A stretch of DNA of 15,092 nt from Phycisphaerae bacterium (lineage in GTDB: Bacteria; Planctomycetota; Phycisphaerae; Sedimentisphaerales; Anaerobacaceae): positions 1 through 15,092 of the forward strand of contig DAOVNI010000010.1 in assembly GCA_030630315.1 (NCBI GenBank), written 5' to 3'. Position numbers and translations under genes: made by a program. The notes under the pieces are model-generated. The model saw only the letters and a list, made by a program, of their open reading frames with translations. It was not told where the DNA came from and did not search any database. Positions 8,176-14,388 of this stretch are shown here, in pieces (the first letter of the stretch is position 1; every line of letters begins with the position of its first letter).

Positions 8176-8337
8176 TCACGCCCTTTTGCTGACAAAAATA
8201 ATGTATTGCGAGCTCCAAAATCAGGAATAGCCCTATATTATTGTTGTTCAGCTTTACCGATATCAGCAAATACAGGTAGAGAAATATTAACGGGGGGATT
8301 GGAAGCTATTAGTGGCTGAAAATCTTCCGATAACGGT

Positions 8338-8363
8338 GGGGGGTGGGCCCAGGGGGGCGGGGG
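8338..8363 (+). other. Potential G-quadruplex in the 5' coding region
   Basis: Four G-runs on the coding strand (G6 at 8338-8343, G3 at 8345-8347, G6 at 8352-8357, G5 at 8359-8363) have loops of 1, 4 and 1 bases, satisfying the G3+N1-7 pattern. They lie about 26 bases inside the start of the cysteine-cluster gene and encode its Gly-rich stretch. Confidence 0.5.
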
Positions 8364-8737
8364 ACAGTTCCGGCAGCGACACAAAGATTATCGATCTTGA
8401 GCTCGATATTCTCGGCAAAGAGGTGAATCTTCGTATTGGCGTTCGGCAGGGACAAGCACGTCTGGCAGATATTGTGCCGTTGGCACAGGTGGTTTGCACA
8501 AAAATTACCGATGCGGTACTCGAAAGGATACGCAGCGATGGAGGCCGCATTCCTTGTCGCAAAGGCTGCTCAGCTTGTTGTAGTTCTCTTGTGCCGCTGT
8601 CGGTTCCGGAAACACTTCGGCTGAGGGAGGCGATTCTTGCAATGCCTGAATCTCAGCGCAGGCTGGTGCAGCAATCCTGTCTTTTGGTCGCGCAGCCCAT
8701 CTTGAAACGAAAACCACCAAAGTCATTTGTAGGCCAA

Positions 8738-8745
8738 ACAACAGG
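8738..8745. repeat. 8-bp target-site duplication, left copy
   Basis: ACAACAGG lies directly before the element's GTAACC end and is repeated exactly at 11079-11086. An 8-bp duplication is the hallmark of IS66-family transposition, and the perfect match implies a fairly recent insertion. Confidence 0.93.
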
Positions 8746-8820
8746 GTAACCGTTCACGGGTATTTTGAACGCATCGGGCAACGCGCCCGGTTGCAAAACG
8801 TCAATTCTCGCTGATTATAC
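8746..8820 (+). repeat. Outer left end (L1) of the element, with hairpin and promoter-like boxes
   Basis: It starts with GTAACCGTTCA and matches L2 (10518-10594) almost perfectly for about 43 bases, more loosely to about 75. It includes a stem-loop at about 8772-8790 (CGGGC and GCCCG arms, loop AACGC) and promoter-like TTGCAA (8791-8796), 18 bases, TTATAC (8815-8820). Confidence 0.85.
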
Positions 8821-8849
8821 TCGTTTACGGCCCTTTCGTTTTTAGCTGT

Positions 8850-10484
8850 TCAGCAACAGTGACAGAAATGAGGCTTGTCGTCGTTCATCGACAGTATCGG
8901 TGCCCCCGGCTCGCCCGGAGCCTTCACTCGCACAACGGGACTGATCTTGACGCCGGCCAGTTGCCCGAAGGCGTCGAAACGCTCGCGCATGTCGCCGAGG
9001 ACGTAACTGCTGTGGAACCGAAGTCTCTGGCCTGGGCGGTAGGTATGGGTATCCCAGTCATCCAGCCCATCCACTTTCAACTCAACCGCCGTTCGGCACA
9101 GGAAGGCGGGCGGTTGGGCAATATTCGACACCACGCTGCCCGTTCCCACGGCATATTCCCTATTGTATCTCATGGTCAGCGGCGTAATGAACGTCACTTT
9201 CTCACCCTCCGGCCAGAAAACTTGGGGCACGCAAGCCGGTCGCCCATGGAAATCTCGCAATTGGAACGGCGCTCGATACTCGTCCTTAGGTCCACGGAGT
9301 TTCGTGGGCGAATAGCAATGGGAGATGACCATCGTGTTCGTGGCGGTGAGGTGTCCGCAGTTTCCCATCACCGACGGCCGTCCGCATATCATGTGCGATA
9401 CCAGGTTTGCCACGCAGAAGTCCGGGTCTCCTTCGCAAGTTCCCGCGAACCCTTCGTCGTTCAGGCGTGATATCGCCACGCAGGCCGGTCCCGGATCGCC
9501 CGGGGCCCCAATGCAGGCGGAGCCGCTGACGACGACGCCCTGGCAATTGTTCTTCCGAATCAGATCTCGCAAGACGACGTAGTGCTTTACCGCGTTGAGG
9601 ATCGCCTTTTTCTCCGGCTCAATAACTTTCTTGGCGGTCTTTTCATAAAAGTCGGCCAACTGCCGCATCTCGTCGCTCGCTTCGTACTCGTGGTAGATCG
9701 CAAGGTAGTCAGGGAAATTAACGAATCCCGGCCCCAGCAGGTGATTGCTGCTGACATCATGGATGCGATTCACTTCATAGACTTCTCTGGGTTTTGGTGA
9801 GGCATACACCAATTTCGCCTGCTTCAGCCGCTGGGGAGCGCTCACCAGCCGCAGGGACGTTTCCAGCCAGCTTACGTCCGGTGCCGTGCACGTATAGGTG
9901 TAGGCCTTGCCGTAGCGAACGGGAGGTCCCCGATGGTGCTCTATATTGGGCAGATTGAAGAAGACCACGGTTGGAATATCGCCGCGGCCGTCAACGATCG
10001 CCTGGAATGGATTCCACCATGTTCCCCGAGACAACTGGTCGTTCCAGTTCCAGGTATGAAGCGTGTGGCCAGTGAGAATCAGTCCCGCCGGCGGCGTTTT
10101 CTTCAGGCTTTCCAGCAAACCGGCGACCTCCGCGTCCGTGGTCACGGGATTGCGGAATCGTACTTTGACGCCAATCTCCTTGGCAGCCTTCTCCAATATC
10201 TCCTTGTAGAGATTCCGCTGATAGTTGTACGTATCTTTGCCGTATCCCCAGTCCATTCTCCCCATCTTCGCGTGGCCCTTGGGCCAGATTGACACTACGT
10301 CCACCACTGGCTTCACGGTGGTGGGACCGTCAGCCGGGATCGATTCGGCGGCAAAACACAGCATGTCGTCGAGCAGTTGCGATCCCACGACCGCGCCTGC
10401 CGCCACACCGGCGGTCCTGAGGAACCCACGTCGGCTGATCCCACTCGCACCATGACGGCCCTCGAAGTTTTCTTGACTGCCCAT
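8850..10484 (-). CDS. Tat-exported L-fucose/arabinose isomerase-like protein, cargo of the IS element
   Basis: 544 aa. AGGAG lies just upstream of ATG 10484. SRRGFLR (17-23) followed by a hydrophobic Ala/Gly/Val stretch is a Tat signal, so a folded, probably metal-bearing protein would be exported. Residues 60-180 read like the Rossmann-type N-terminal domain of fucose/arabinose isomerases (VVDVVSIWPKGH, GLILTGHTLHTWNW). The C-terminal domain has TCEGDPDFCVANLVSHMICGRP (349-370 region), NCGHLTATNTMVISHC (375-390) and a beta-rich tail, echoing the family's CEGD...GRP...HC pattern. The aspartate expected near the GRP-xxxGD position appears replaced (GNCG, 374-377), so sugar isomerase activity is uncertain. 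The last six residues are HFCHCC, an unusual possible metal site. It looks more GC-rich than the surrounding host genes. It lies between two left ends of the element. Confidence 0.85.
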   Translation of the reverse strand: MGSQENFEGRHGASGISRRGFLRTAGVAAGAVVGSQLLDDMLCFAAESIPADGPTTVKPVVDVVSIWPKGHAKMGRMDWGYGKDTYNYQRNLYKEILEKAAKEIGVKVRFRNPVTTDAEVAGLLESLKKTPPAGLILTGHTLHTWNWNDQLSRGTWWNPFQAIVDGRGDIPTVVFFNLPNIEHHRGPPVRYGKAYTYTCTAPDVSWLETSLRLVSAPQRLKQAKLVYASPKPREVYEVNRIHDVSSNHLLGPGFVNFPDYLAIYHEYEASDEMRQLADFYEKTAKKVIEPEKKAILNAVKHYVVLRDLIRKNNCQGVVVSGSACIGAPGDPGPACVAISRLNDEGFAGTCEGDPDFCVANLVSHMICGRPSVMGNCGHLTATNTMVISHCYSPTKLRGPKDEYRAPFQLRDFHGRPACVPQVFWPEGEKVTFITPLTMRYNREYAVGTGSVVSNIAQPPAFLCRTAVELKVDGLDDWDTHTYRPGQRLRFHSSYVLGDMRERFDAFGQLAGVKISPVVRVKAPGEPGAPILSMNDDKPHFCHCC

Positions 10485-10517
10485 CTTTCATCTCCTTTCC
10501 GCATCTGTTTTAGCGGA

Positions 10518-10594
10518 GTAACCGTTCACGGGTATTTTGAACGCATTGGGCAACGCGCCCAATGTTGAAATACTCAAGTTTCCTTTTATTATAC
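10518..10594 (+). repeat. Inner left end (L2) of the IS66-type relic
   Basis: GTAACCGTTCA at 10518-10528 and a following sequence almost identical to L1. The stem-loop arms are CATTGGGC and GCCCAATG around AACGC (about 10544-10564). The stem differs from L1 by a T-to-C and the matching A-to-G change, preserving pairing. L2 with the right end at 11078 would delimit a 561-bp internally deleted IS copy. Confidence 0.85.
10565..10594 (+). promoter_or_regulatory. Promoter-like boxes in L2, reading both ways
   Basis: Plus strand: TTGAAA (10565-10570), 18 bases, TTATAC (10589-10594), conserved in layout with L1 and placed to drive the transposase. Minus strand: a perfect TATAAT (10593-10588) points at the cargo gene, but its -35 is weak. 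The minus-strand transcript would carry the L2 hairpin in its leader. Confidence 0.35.
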
Positions 10595-10691
10595 ACTATA
10601 TCTCAAACTGTCAGTAAATTCAAATTATTTTTTTTCATGCGATTGGCCTCGTTCGCTTGATAATAACCATTATAAATATTGAGAGTAAAAA

Positions 10692-11061
10692 TTGACATCT
10701 AAACGAGAACAATTCTATAAGCGACGCATCGCAGAACTTGAAAAGCAAGTTGCCGCCGAAGTCGGCTGCGATTTCTAAACGCTTTCGCAAGCATGGAGAT
10801 GCGATGTTTCGGTTCCTGTTTGATAGTGCTGTGCCTCCAACTAACAACGCCGCTGAGCAGAGCCTTCGCCAGTCGATTATTGACCGACGGATTACACAGG
10901 GCAGCCGCTCCTTGACGGGCCGACAATGGAATGCGCGTATCTGGACGGTCCTGGCTACCTGCCGAAAGCAAGGCCGATCCAGTTGGCAATTCCTCCAAAA
11001 CGCCCTGTCTGCCCATTATTTCCAAACTCCTACTCCGTCGCTTCTACCTCAAATCAACTGA
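10692..11061 (+). pseudogene. IS66-type transposase, internally deleted remnant
   Basis: From TTG 10692 the frame reads TSKREQFYKRRIAELEKQVA, like the N-terminal coiled coil of IS66 TnpC/ISBst12-type transposases, then hits TAA after 15 codons. A second frame through 11061 reads RFRKHGDAMFRFLFDSAVPP, then TNNAAEQSLR, IIDRRITQGSRS and IWTVLATC, the family's C-terminal end with the presumed catalytic Glu in NNAAEQ. Normal length is about 450-530 aa, so some 300-400 codons in the middle, including the two catalytic Asp residues, are gone and the join is out of frame. It cannot be active. Confidence 0.87.
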
Positions 11062-11067
11062 AAGGTC

Positions 11068-11078
11068 TGAACGGTTAC
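11068..11078 (-). repeat. Right terminal inverted repeat of the element
   Basis: TGAACGGTTAC is the exact reverse complement of the first 11 bases of L1 and L2. Similarity to the left ends stops after this; no hairpin like that of L1/L2 is seen inside the right end. Confidence 0.9.
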
Positions 11079-11086
11079 ACAACAGG
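11079..11086. repeat. 8-bp target-site duplication, right copy
   Basis: ACAACAGG, identical to 8738-8745, directly after the right end. Confidence 0.93.
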
Positions 11087-11498
11087 AGCATCACCTGGCA
11101 GTCTCGCCGAGTGGAATATGGTAGCGAGCTGGTACACGAATCTGAAGCTTGCCTGTCCTTTCCACTACAAAGGCATCTGTACTATTTATGAGCAGAGGCC
11201 GCTGGCGTGCAGAGAGCATTTTGTAAAGGGTTCTGCCAGGGCCTGCAGAGGCGGACGCGGCACGGCAGAAGTGGTTCAGATGCCGGTACAAATGGTGGAT
11301 GCTCTTGCCCAGTTGGCGAGCGAGCTTGAGGGTACCGGCGTTGAGGCAGTGATGATGCCGTTGGTGCTGGTCTGGTACGAGGAAAATCCGAGGCGTGGCA
11401 GGTGGACCTGGCCTGCGGCGATGATGGCCCAGCGCTTTGTTGAGATTGTAAGGAAAATGGCGTCGAAAAATTCTACCGCAGTCGTTACGCAAACTTAG
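11087..11498 (+). pseudogene. YkgJ-type cysteine-cluster protein, 3' part
   Basis: Continuation of the gene begun at 8312. With the element and one duplication copy removed, the split codon GG|A reads Gly and the frame continues as ASPGSLAEWNMVASWYTNLK, then CPFHYKGICTIYEQRPLACR, the second cysteine group typical of YkgJ proteins, to a TAG at 11498. About 136 codons plus stop. The conserved motif and lack of stops show the gene was intact before insertion. It converges on lexA with a 40-base gap in which no clear terminator was seen. Confidence 0.88.
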
Positions 11499-11538
11499 CG
11501 AGAGCAGCAGATAATAGGCCACACACTATAAATCCGGA

Positions 11539-12198
11539 TTAAAATTTTCTTACCAATCCAATCACAACGCCCTCGATTCGGCAGTTGTCCGAATAAATTG
11601 GGTCGTAATCCGCATTCGCCGGCTCCAATCGAACTTGCGTCTTTTCCTTGTGGAATCTTTTTAGCGTTGCGTTTTCATTATCCACGATGGCAATAACCAG
11701 TTGGCCGTTGTTAGCTACGGGGGTGCGTCGGCAAATCACATAATCGCCGCTGCGAATATCGTCGTCAACCATACTGTCACCTCTCACCTCAAGGGCGAAT
11801 GTGTTATCATCTGCTGCGAAATGAGAGCTAAGGGACAGGAGCTCAATGTTTTCAATGGCCTCTATGGGTGAGCCGGCAGCAACTCTACCTACGAGCGGTA
11901 TTCCCAGGGGCGGCTGATAATAGGAGTCTGAGCCGTGGTTGGCCAGGCGGTTAAGCAATTCTTGCGCTTTTGAAGTTGGTTTCAAAGAGCGTGCCCTGCC
12001 CGCCGAAGCTGAGAGCAGACCTTTTTTTCGCAGCTCGCCGATATGCTCGAATACCGTGCTTCGGCTTATGCCCAGTTCGCACGCTAATTCGCCAATCGTC
12101 GGAGAATAGCATCGGCTCGCCTGAAAACCGGCTATCGTTTTTAATAACTGCAGTTGACGCGGGGTAAGCTGATTTATGGGCTTTGCTTTCAACGCCAT
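11539..12198 (-). CDS. lexA: LexA SOS repressor (self-cleaving)
   Basis: 219 aa. Residues 10-70 are the winged-helix DNA-binding domain (LTPRQLQLLKTIAGF; helix-turn-helix at SPTIGELACELGISRSTVFEHI, 32-53). A linker leads to the S24 peptidase-type domain: cleavage site Ala108-Gly109 in GRVAAGSP, catalytic Ser142 in RGDSMVDD, catalytic Lys180 in ATLKRF. RecA-stimulated self-cleavage would derepress DNA-damage genes. AAGGAG lies about 10 bases before the ATG, a slightly long spacing. No copy of the usual proteobacterial or Gram-positive LexA box was recognised upstream, so the operator here may differ. Confidence 0.95.
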   Translation of the reverse strand: MALKAKPINQLTPRQLQLLKTIAGFQASRCYSPTIGELACELGISRSTVFEHIGELRKKGLLSASAGRARSLKPTSKAQELLNRLANHGSDSYYQPPLGIPLVGRVAAGSPIEAIENIELLSLSSHFAADDNTFALEVRGDSMVDDDIRSGDYVICRRTPVANNGQLVIAIVDNENATLKRFHKEKTQVRLEPANADYDPIYSDNCRIEGVVIGLVRKF

Positions 12199-12691
12199 AT
12201 TCTAAGTTCTCCTTTGAAGCAGTATTGAGTTCTGAGCCAAGCAGGGTGCTTATTATTTCGCTTAGCGAAGTCAGCAGCTTGGTCAGACGATTCGTTGAGG
12301 GCCGGCGTGACTGTTGCGGTTCGCCCGGCCAAACAGAGACAAAATCCCCCCCAGGTCCGAATTTGCATACTGGCTCAATTTGGTTGTCTAAACGGCTTTC
12401 CATTTTTTCCCAATCCGTGCATCCCGACAATCGTTCGAGTTACAGAGTTTCGATAGTGCAGCAGCAAATACTTCTATCGGTAATGTGTGGTTAAAAACCC
12501 TAACAAAAACCGAACAAAAATCGGCGAAGTGAAATTTTTTTTCAGCCCCTCAACTTCTTGTTTGATACCGGCGATAATATAGGACGATTAGAACACTGGG
12601 AGAGTTGCTTGCTAAAACATCATCGAGAATTCGAAACAGAAACCTGAAAATTCAAGGCGGGTTCCATAATGCAACATTTCTAAAAGAATGT
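12199..12691 (-). other. 493-bp region between nnrD and lexA
   Basis: An open minus-strand frame at 12430-12199 continues 247 bases into lexA in another frame and matches nothing recognised. The region probably holds the lexA promoter and operator; TATTAT-like boxes occur near 12575, but no convincing pair was found. A short imperfect dyad CCGA-N7-TCGG (12510-12524) is the only palindrome noticed. Confidence 0.4.
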
Positions 12692-13564
12692 TTAACTTCT
12701 CGTAAAGGCCTTGCCCAATGCGTCGATTATATCGGTAGCCATCAGGCTGACCTGGCCGATTTTTTCCGCTGCGATGTTACCGGCTAAACCGTGAATATAA
12801 ACGCCCAGAACCGCGGCGTCAAAGTTGCTCAAGCCCTGGCCCATAAGTGCAGTTATAACGCCTGTTAAAACGTCGCCTGACCCGGCTGTGGCCATACCGG
12901 GATTGCCCGTTTTATTGACATAAACTTTTTCACCATCCGTAACGACCGTCCCCGCTCCTTTCAAGGCCACGATGCAATTGGTACGCTGCGCTAATTGTGC
13001 TGCCTGCTGTTTGCGTTCGCCCGGCCCGCCTATGGCGGATTCTCTAAAAAGGCCCGACCATAATCTTTTCATCTCGCCGGGATGAGGTGTCAAAATCAGC
13101 TCTGCCTTCAGTTTGGCAGACCAGTCTTTTATTTTGGTGAGGTTATTCAGGCCGTCGGCATCTATAATCAGCCGGAGCTGCTCCTGTTCGAGAAGTGCCT
13201 CGAGGACCGACTGAAGTGCGCCGCTGATACCAACACCAGGGCCGAACGCCACAGCATCATTTTCACTGACGGCGTCAAGGATAGTATTGATTGCCTTTGC
13301 GGATATTCGCCCGGCGCTGTCTTCGGGTAAGGCAATCGTAGTAAAGGACGGCTCTATTGAAGCAACTACTGGTAGAACACTTCTGGGCGTTGCCACTCGC
13401 ACAAGCCCGGCACCGGCTCGCAACGCAGACCTACCCGCAAGGGCGGCGGCTCCGCTCATACCTATACTGCCGGCTATGATACAGACCTTGCCAAAATCGC
13501 CCTTATGGGCATCAATCGCCCGCGGTTTTAATTTCGGAATTTGGTTTATTGTCTGTAATTTCAT
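12692..13564 (-). CDS. nnrD: ADP-dependent (S)-NAD(P)H-hydrate dehydratase
   Basis: 290 aa, usual for the stand-alone YjeF C-terminal/ribokinase-like enzyme. It repairs hydrated NADH or NADPH (NAD(P)HX) using ADP. Visible: HKGDFG (20-25) at the start of the fold, GAGLVRVAT, the GPGVG loop (108-112), DADGLN (135-140), TPHPGE (159-164), LKGAGTVV (201-208) and the C-terminal GSGDVLTG (228-235) with catalytic Asp231. No epimerase (NnrE) domain is fused at the N-terminus. Its ATG overlaps the larB stop (ATGA, 13561-13564), showing translational coupling. Confidence 0.95.
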   Translation of the reverse strand: MKLQTINQIPKLKPRAIDAHKGDFGKVCIIAGSIGMSGAAALAGRSALRAGAGLVRVATPRSVLPVVASIEPSFTTIALPEDSAGRISAKAINTILDAVSENDAVAFGPGVGISGALQSVLEALLEQEQLRLIIDADGLNNLTKIKDWSAKLKAELILTPHPGEMKRLWSGLFRESAIGGPGERKQQAAQLAQRTNCIVALKGAGTVVTDGEKVYVNKTGNPGMATAGSGDVLTGVITALMGQGLSNFDAAVLGVYIHGLAGNIAAEKIGQVSLMATDIIDALGKAFTRS

Positions 13565-14328
13565 TTGTTTGCTTCTATTTTTTTGTTTATCAGGGTGGCG
13601 GTAACGGCAGCAGAAAAACCGCCGTCGATATTAACGACGCTAACGCCGGCAGCACAGCTATTGAGCATTGTCAAAAGTGCTGACAGCCCTTCGAAGCTGG
13701 AGCCATAACCGACGCTGGTCGGCACGGCGATTACCGGACAACTAACCAGGCCGCCTATGACACTGGCTAACGCTCCTTCCATCCCCGCTACAACAATAAT
13801 CACATTGGCATTTTGCAGTTTTGGCAGATGTCCGAACAATCTGTGCAGGCCGGCCACCCCAACATCACAAATCAGCTCTGTCCGCTGGCCCATAATCTCG
13901 GCGGTAACTTTTGCCTCCGCTGCGACGGGCAAATCCGCGGTGCCGGCCGTAACTATCGGCAGCACAGTTTCACAGGCCGCCGGCTTCTTCTGCTCCAGAA
14001 CTATTGCCCTGGCTAATTCTTCGTATCGCGCCTGTGGGAATTTCTTTGTTTCAGCCAATGCGTCGAAAACCTGCTGTTCAGCCCTGGTCGCTAAAACATT
14101 ATTGCCTTTTGCAGCTAAGCTCGCGAAGATTTTAATTATTTGTTCGGTGGTTTTGCCGGGACAGTAAATAACCTCCGGAAAGCCCCGCCGAATTTGCCGA
14201 TGGTGGTCTATGCAGGCAAAGCCCAAATCCTCAAAGGGCAAATGCCGAAGTTTCTCAATCGCCTCATCGACACCTATTTCGCCGTTCTTAACTTGTTCTA
14301 ATAACTCTTTTAATTGTTCGGGCTGAAT
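13561..14328 (-). CDS. larB: LarB-type pyridinium-3,5-biscarboxylate mononucleotide synthase
   Basis: LarB carboxylates and cleaves nicotinic acid adenine dinucleotide in the first step of the nickel-pincer cofactor of lactate racemase and related enzymes. The C-terminal AIR-carboxylase (PurE-like) domain is clear: VTAGTADLPVAAEA, CDVGVAGLHR, VVAGMEGALASVIGGL, PVIAVPTSVGYGSSF. The family's N-terminal region (DHHRQIRRGFPEVIYCPGKT) is complete only if translation begins upstream of the TTG at 14241. The extra 29 codons to 14328 contain PEQLKELLEQVKNGEI, then EAIEKLRHLPFEDLG, typical of LarB starts. No ATG, GTG or TTG occurs there in frame; ATT 14328 follows AGGTAGGTG, so ATT is the likely start, giving 255 aa. 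No larA, larC or larE is visible. It follows tsaD and overlaps nnrD. Confidence 0.92.
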   Translation of the reverse strand: MQPEQLKELLEQVKNGEIGVDEAIEKLRHLPFEDLGFACIDHHRQIRRGFPEVIYCPGKTTEQIIKIFASLAAKGNNVLATRAEQQVFDALAETKKFPQARYEELARAIVLEQKKPAACETVLPIVTAGTADLPVAAEAKVTAEIMGQRTELICDVGVAGLHRLFGHLPKLQNANVIIVVAGMEGALASVIGGLVSCPVIAVPTSVGYGSSFEGLSALLTMLNSCAAGVSVVNIDGGFSAAVTATLINKKIEANK

Positions 14329-14342
14329 ATTTCACCTACCTT
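14326..14342 (-). promoter_or_regulatory. Ribosome-binding site and ATT start of larB
   Basis: On the minus strand AAGGTAGGTGA precedes ATT 14328-14326. AGGTG is 4 bases and AAGG about 9 bases from it. The frame has a stop three codon positions further up (TGA, 14334-14332), so no earlier start is possible. A GTG at 14335 is out of frame. Confidence 0.6.
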
Positions 14343-14344
14343 TT

Positions 14345-14386
14345 TAGTTCGCGCTTCGTAGTCTACGAACTCATAACTACGAACTA
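14345..14386. repeat. Nested inverted repeat between tsaD and larB
   Basis: Outer arms TAGTTCG (14345-14351) and CGAACTA (14380-14386); inside them TCGTAG-T-CTACGA (14356-14368) is a perfect palindrome. It fills most of the 60-base spacer downstream of the tsaD stop. No T-run follows on the minus strand, so it may be an mRNA-stabilising or processing stem rather than a terminator. Confidence 0.5.
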
Positions 14387-14388
14387 CA

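Larger units (their letters stand above)
7888..8311. other. Divergent intergenic region (424 bp)
   Basis: No convincing gene is present. It separates the symporter (minus) from the interrupted cysteine-cluster gene (plus) and should carry promoters for both. It holds a candidate minus-strand promoter (8002-8029) and a perfect 8+8 dyad (8152-8175), listed separately. Near the right end are a G6 run at 8292-8297 and GGAAG at 8301-8305, a plausible ribosome-binding site 6 bases before the GTG at 8312. Confidence 0.7.
8312..8745 (+). pseudogene. YkgJ-type cysteine-cluster protein, 5' part (gene cut by insertion)
   Basis: The first 144 complete codons of a gene split by the insertion at 8746-11078. 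It begins at GTG 8312 with GGAAG 6 bases upstream. Residues 10-25 are a Gly-rich, low-complexity stretch. CRKGCSACC (from about residue 82) is the first half of the CxxxCxxCC metal-binding signature of the YkgJ zinc/iron-chelating family. As it stands, translation runs through GQTTG and stops at a TAA just inside the element (8747-8749). Joined to 11087-11498 minus one 8-base duplication, it makes an uninterrupted ~281-residue protein. The family is poorly characterised and its cellular role here is unknown. Present function is probably lost, since the second cysteine group is missing from this fragment. Confidence 0.88.
8746..11078. mobile_element. IS66-family-derived non-autonomous element carrying a cargo gene
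   Basis: 2,333 bp bounded by 11-bp inverted repeats (GTAACCGTTCA at 8746; its complement ending at 11078) and perfect 8-bp duplications ACAACAGG. Contents from left to right: left end L1 (8746-8820); a Tat-signal isomerase-like gene on the minus strand (8850-10484); a second diverged left end L2 (10518-10594); an internally deleted IS66-type transposase (10692-11061); the right end. L1 and the right end were evidently the pair used for insertion, so the cargo moved together with the IS relic. No intact transposase remains, so movement would need one in trans. It could have arisen from two related elements flanking the gene with later deletion, or from one element recruiting an outer end. Confidence 0.88.

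Noticed and set aside
8042..8269. 75-codon minus-strand frame in the divergent region
   Set aside because: TTG start without a ribosome-binding site and no recognisable motif; it spans the dyad and abuts the candidate promoter.
8859..9470. 203-codon plus-strand frame
   Set aside because: Antisense to the Tat-protein gene, which has signal, motifs and ribosome-binding site.
10518..11078. Treating L2-R alone as the inserted element
   Set aside because: The sequence just before L2 (ending CGGA) does not match ACAACAGG; only L1-R has the 8-bp duplication.
11951..12430. 159-codon minus-strand frame upstream of and into lexA
   Set aside because: About half overlaps lexA in another frame, there is no recognised family, and no strong ribosome-binding site. 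The non-overlapping 77 codons could still be a small unknown gene.
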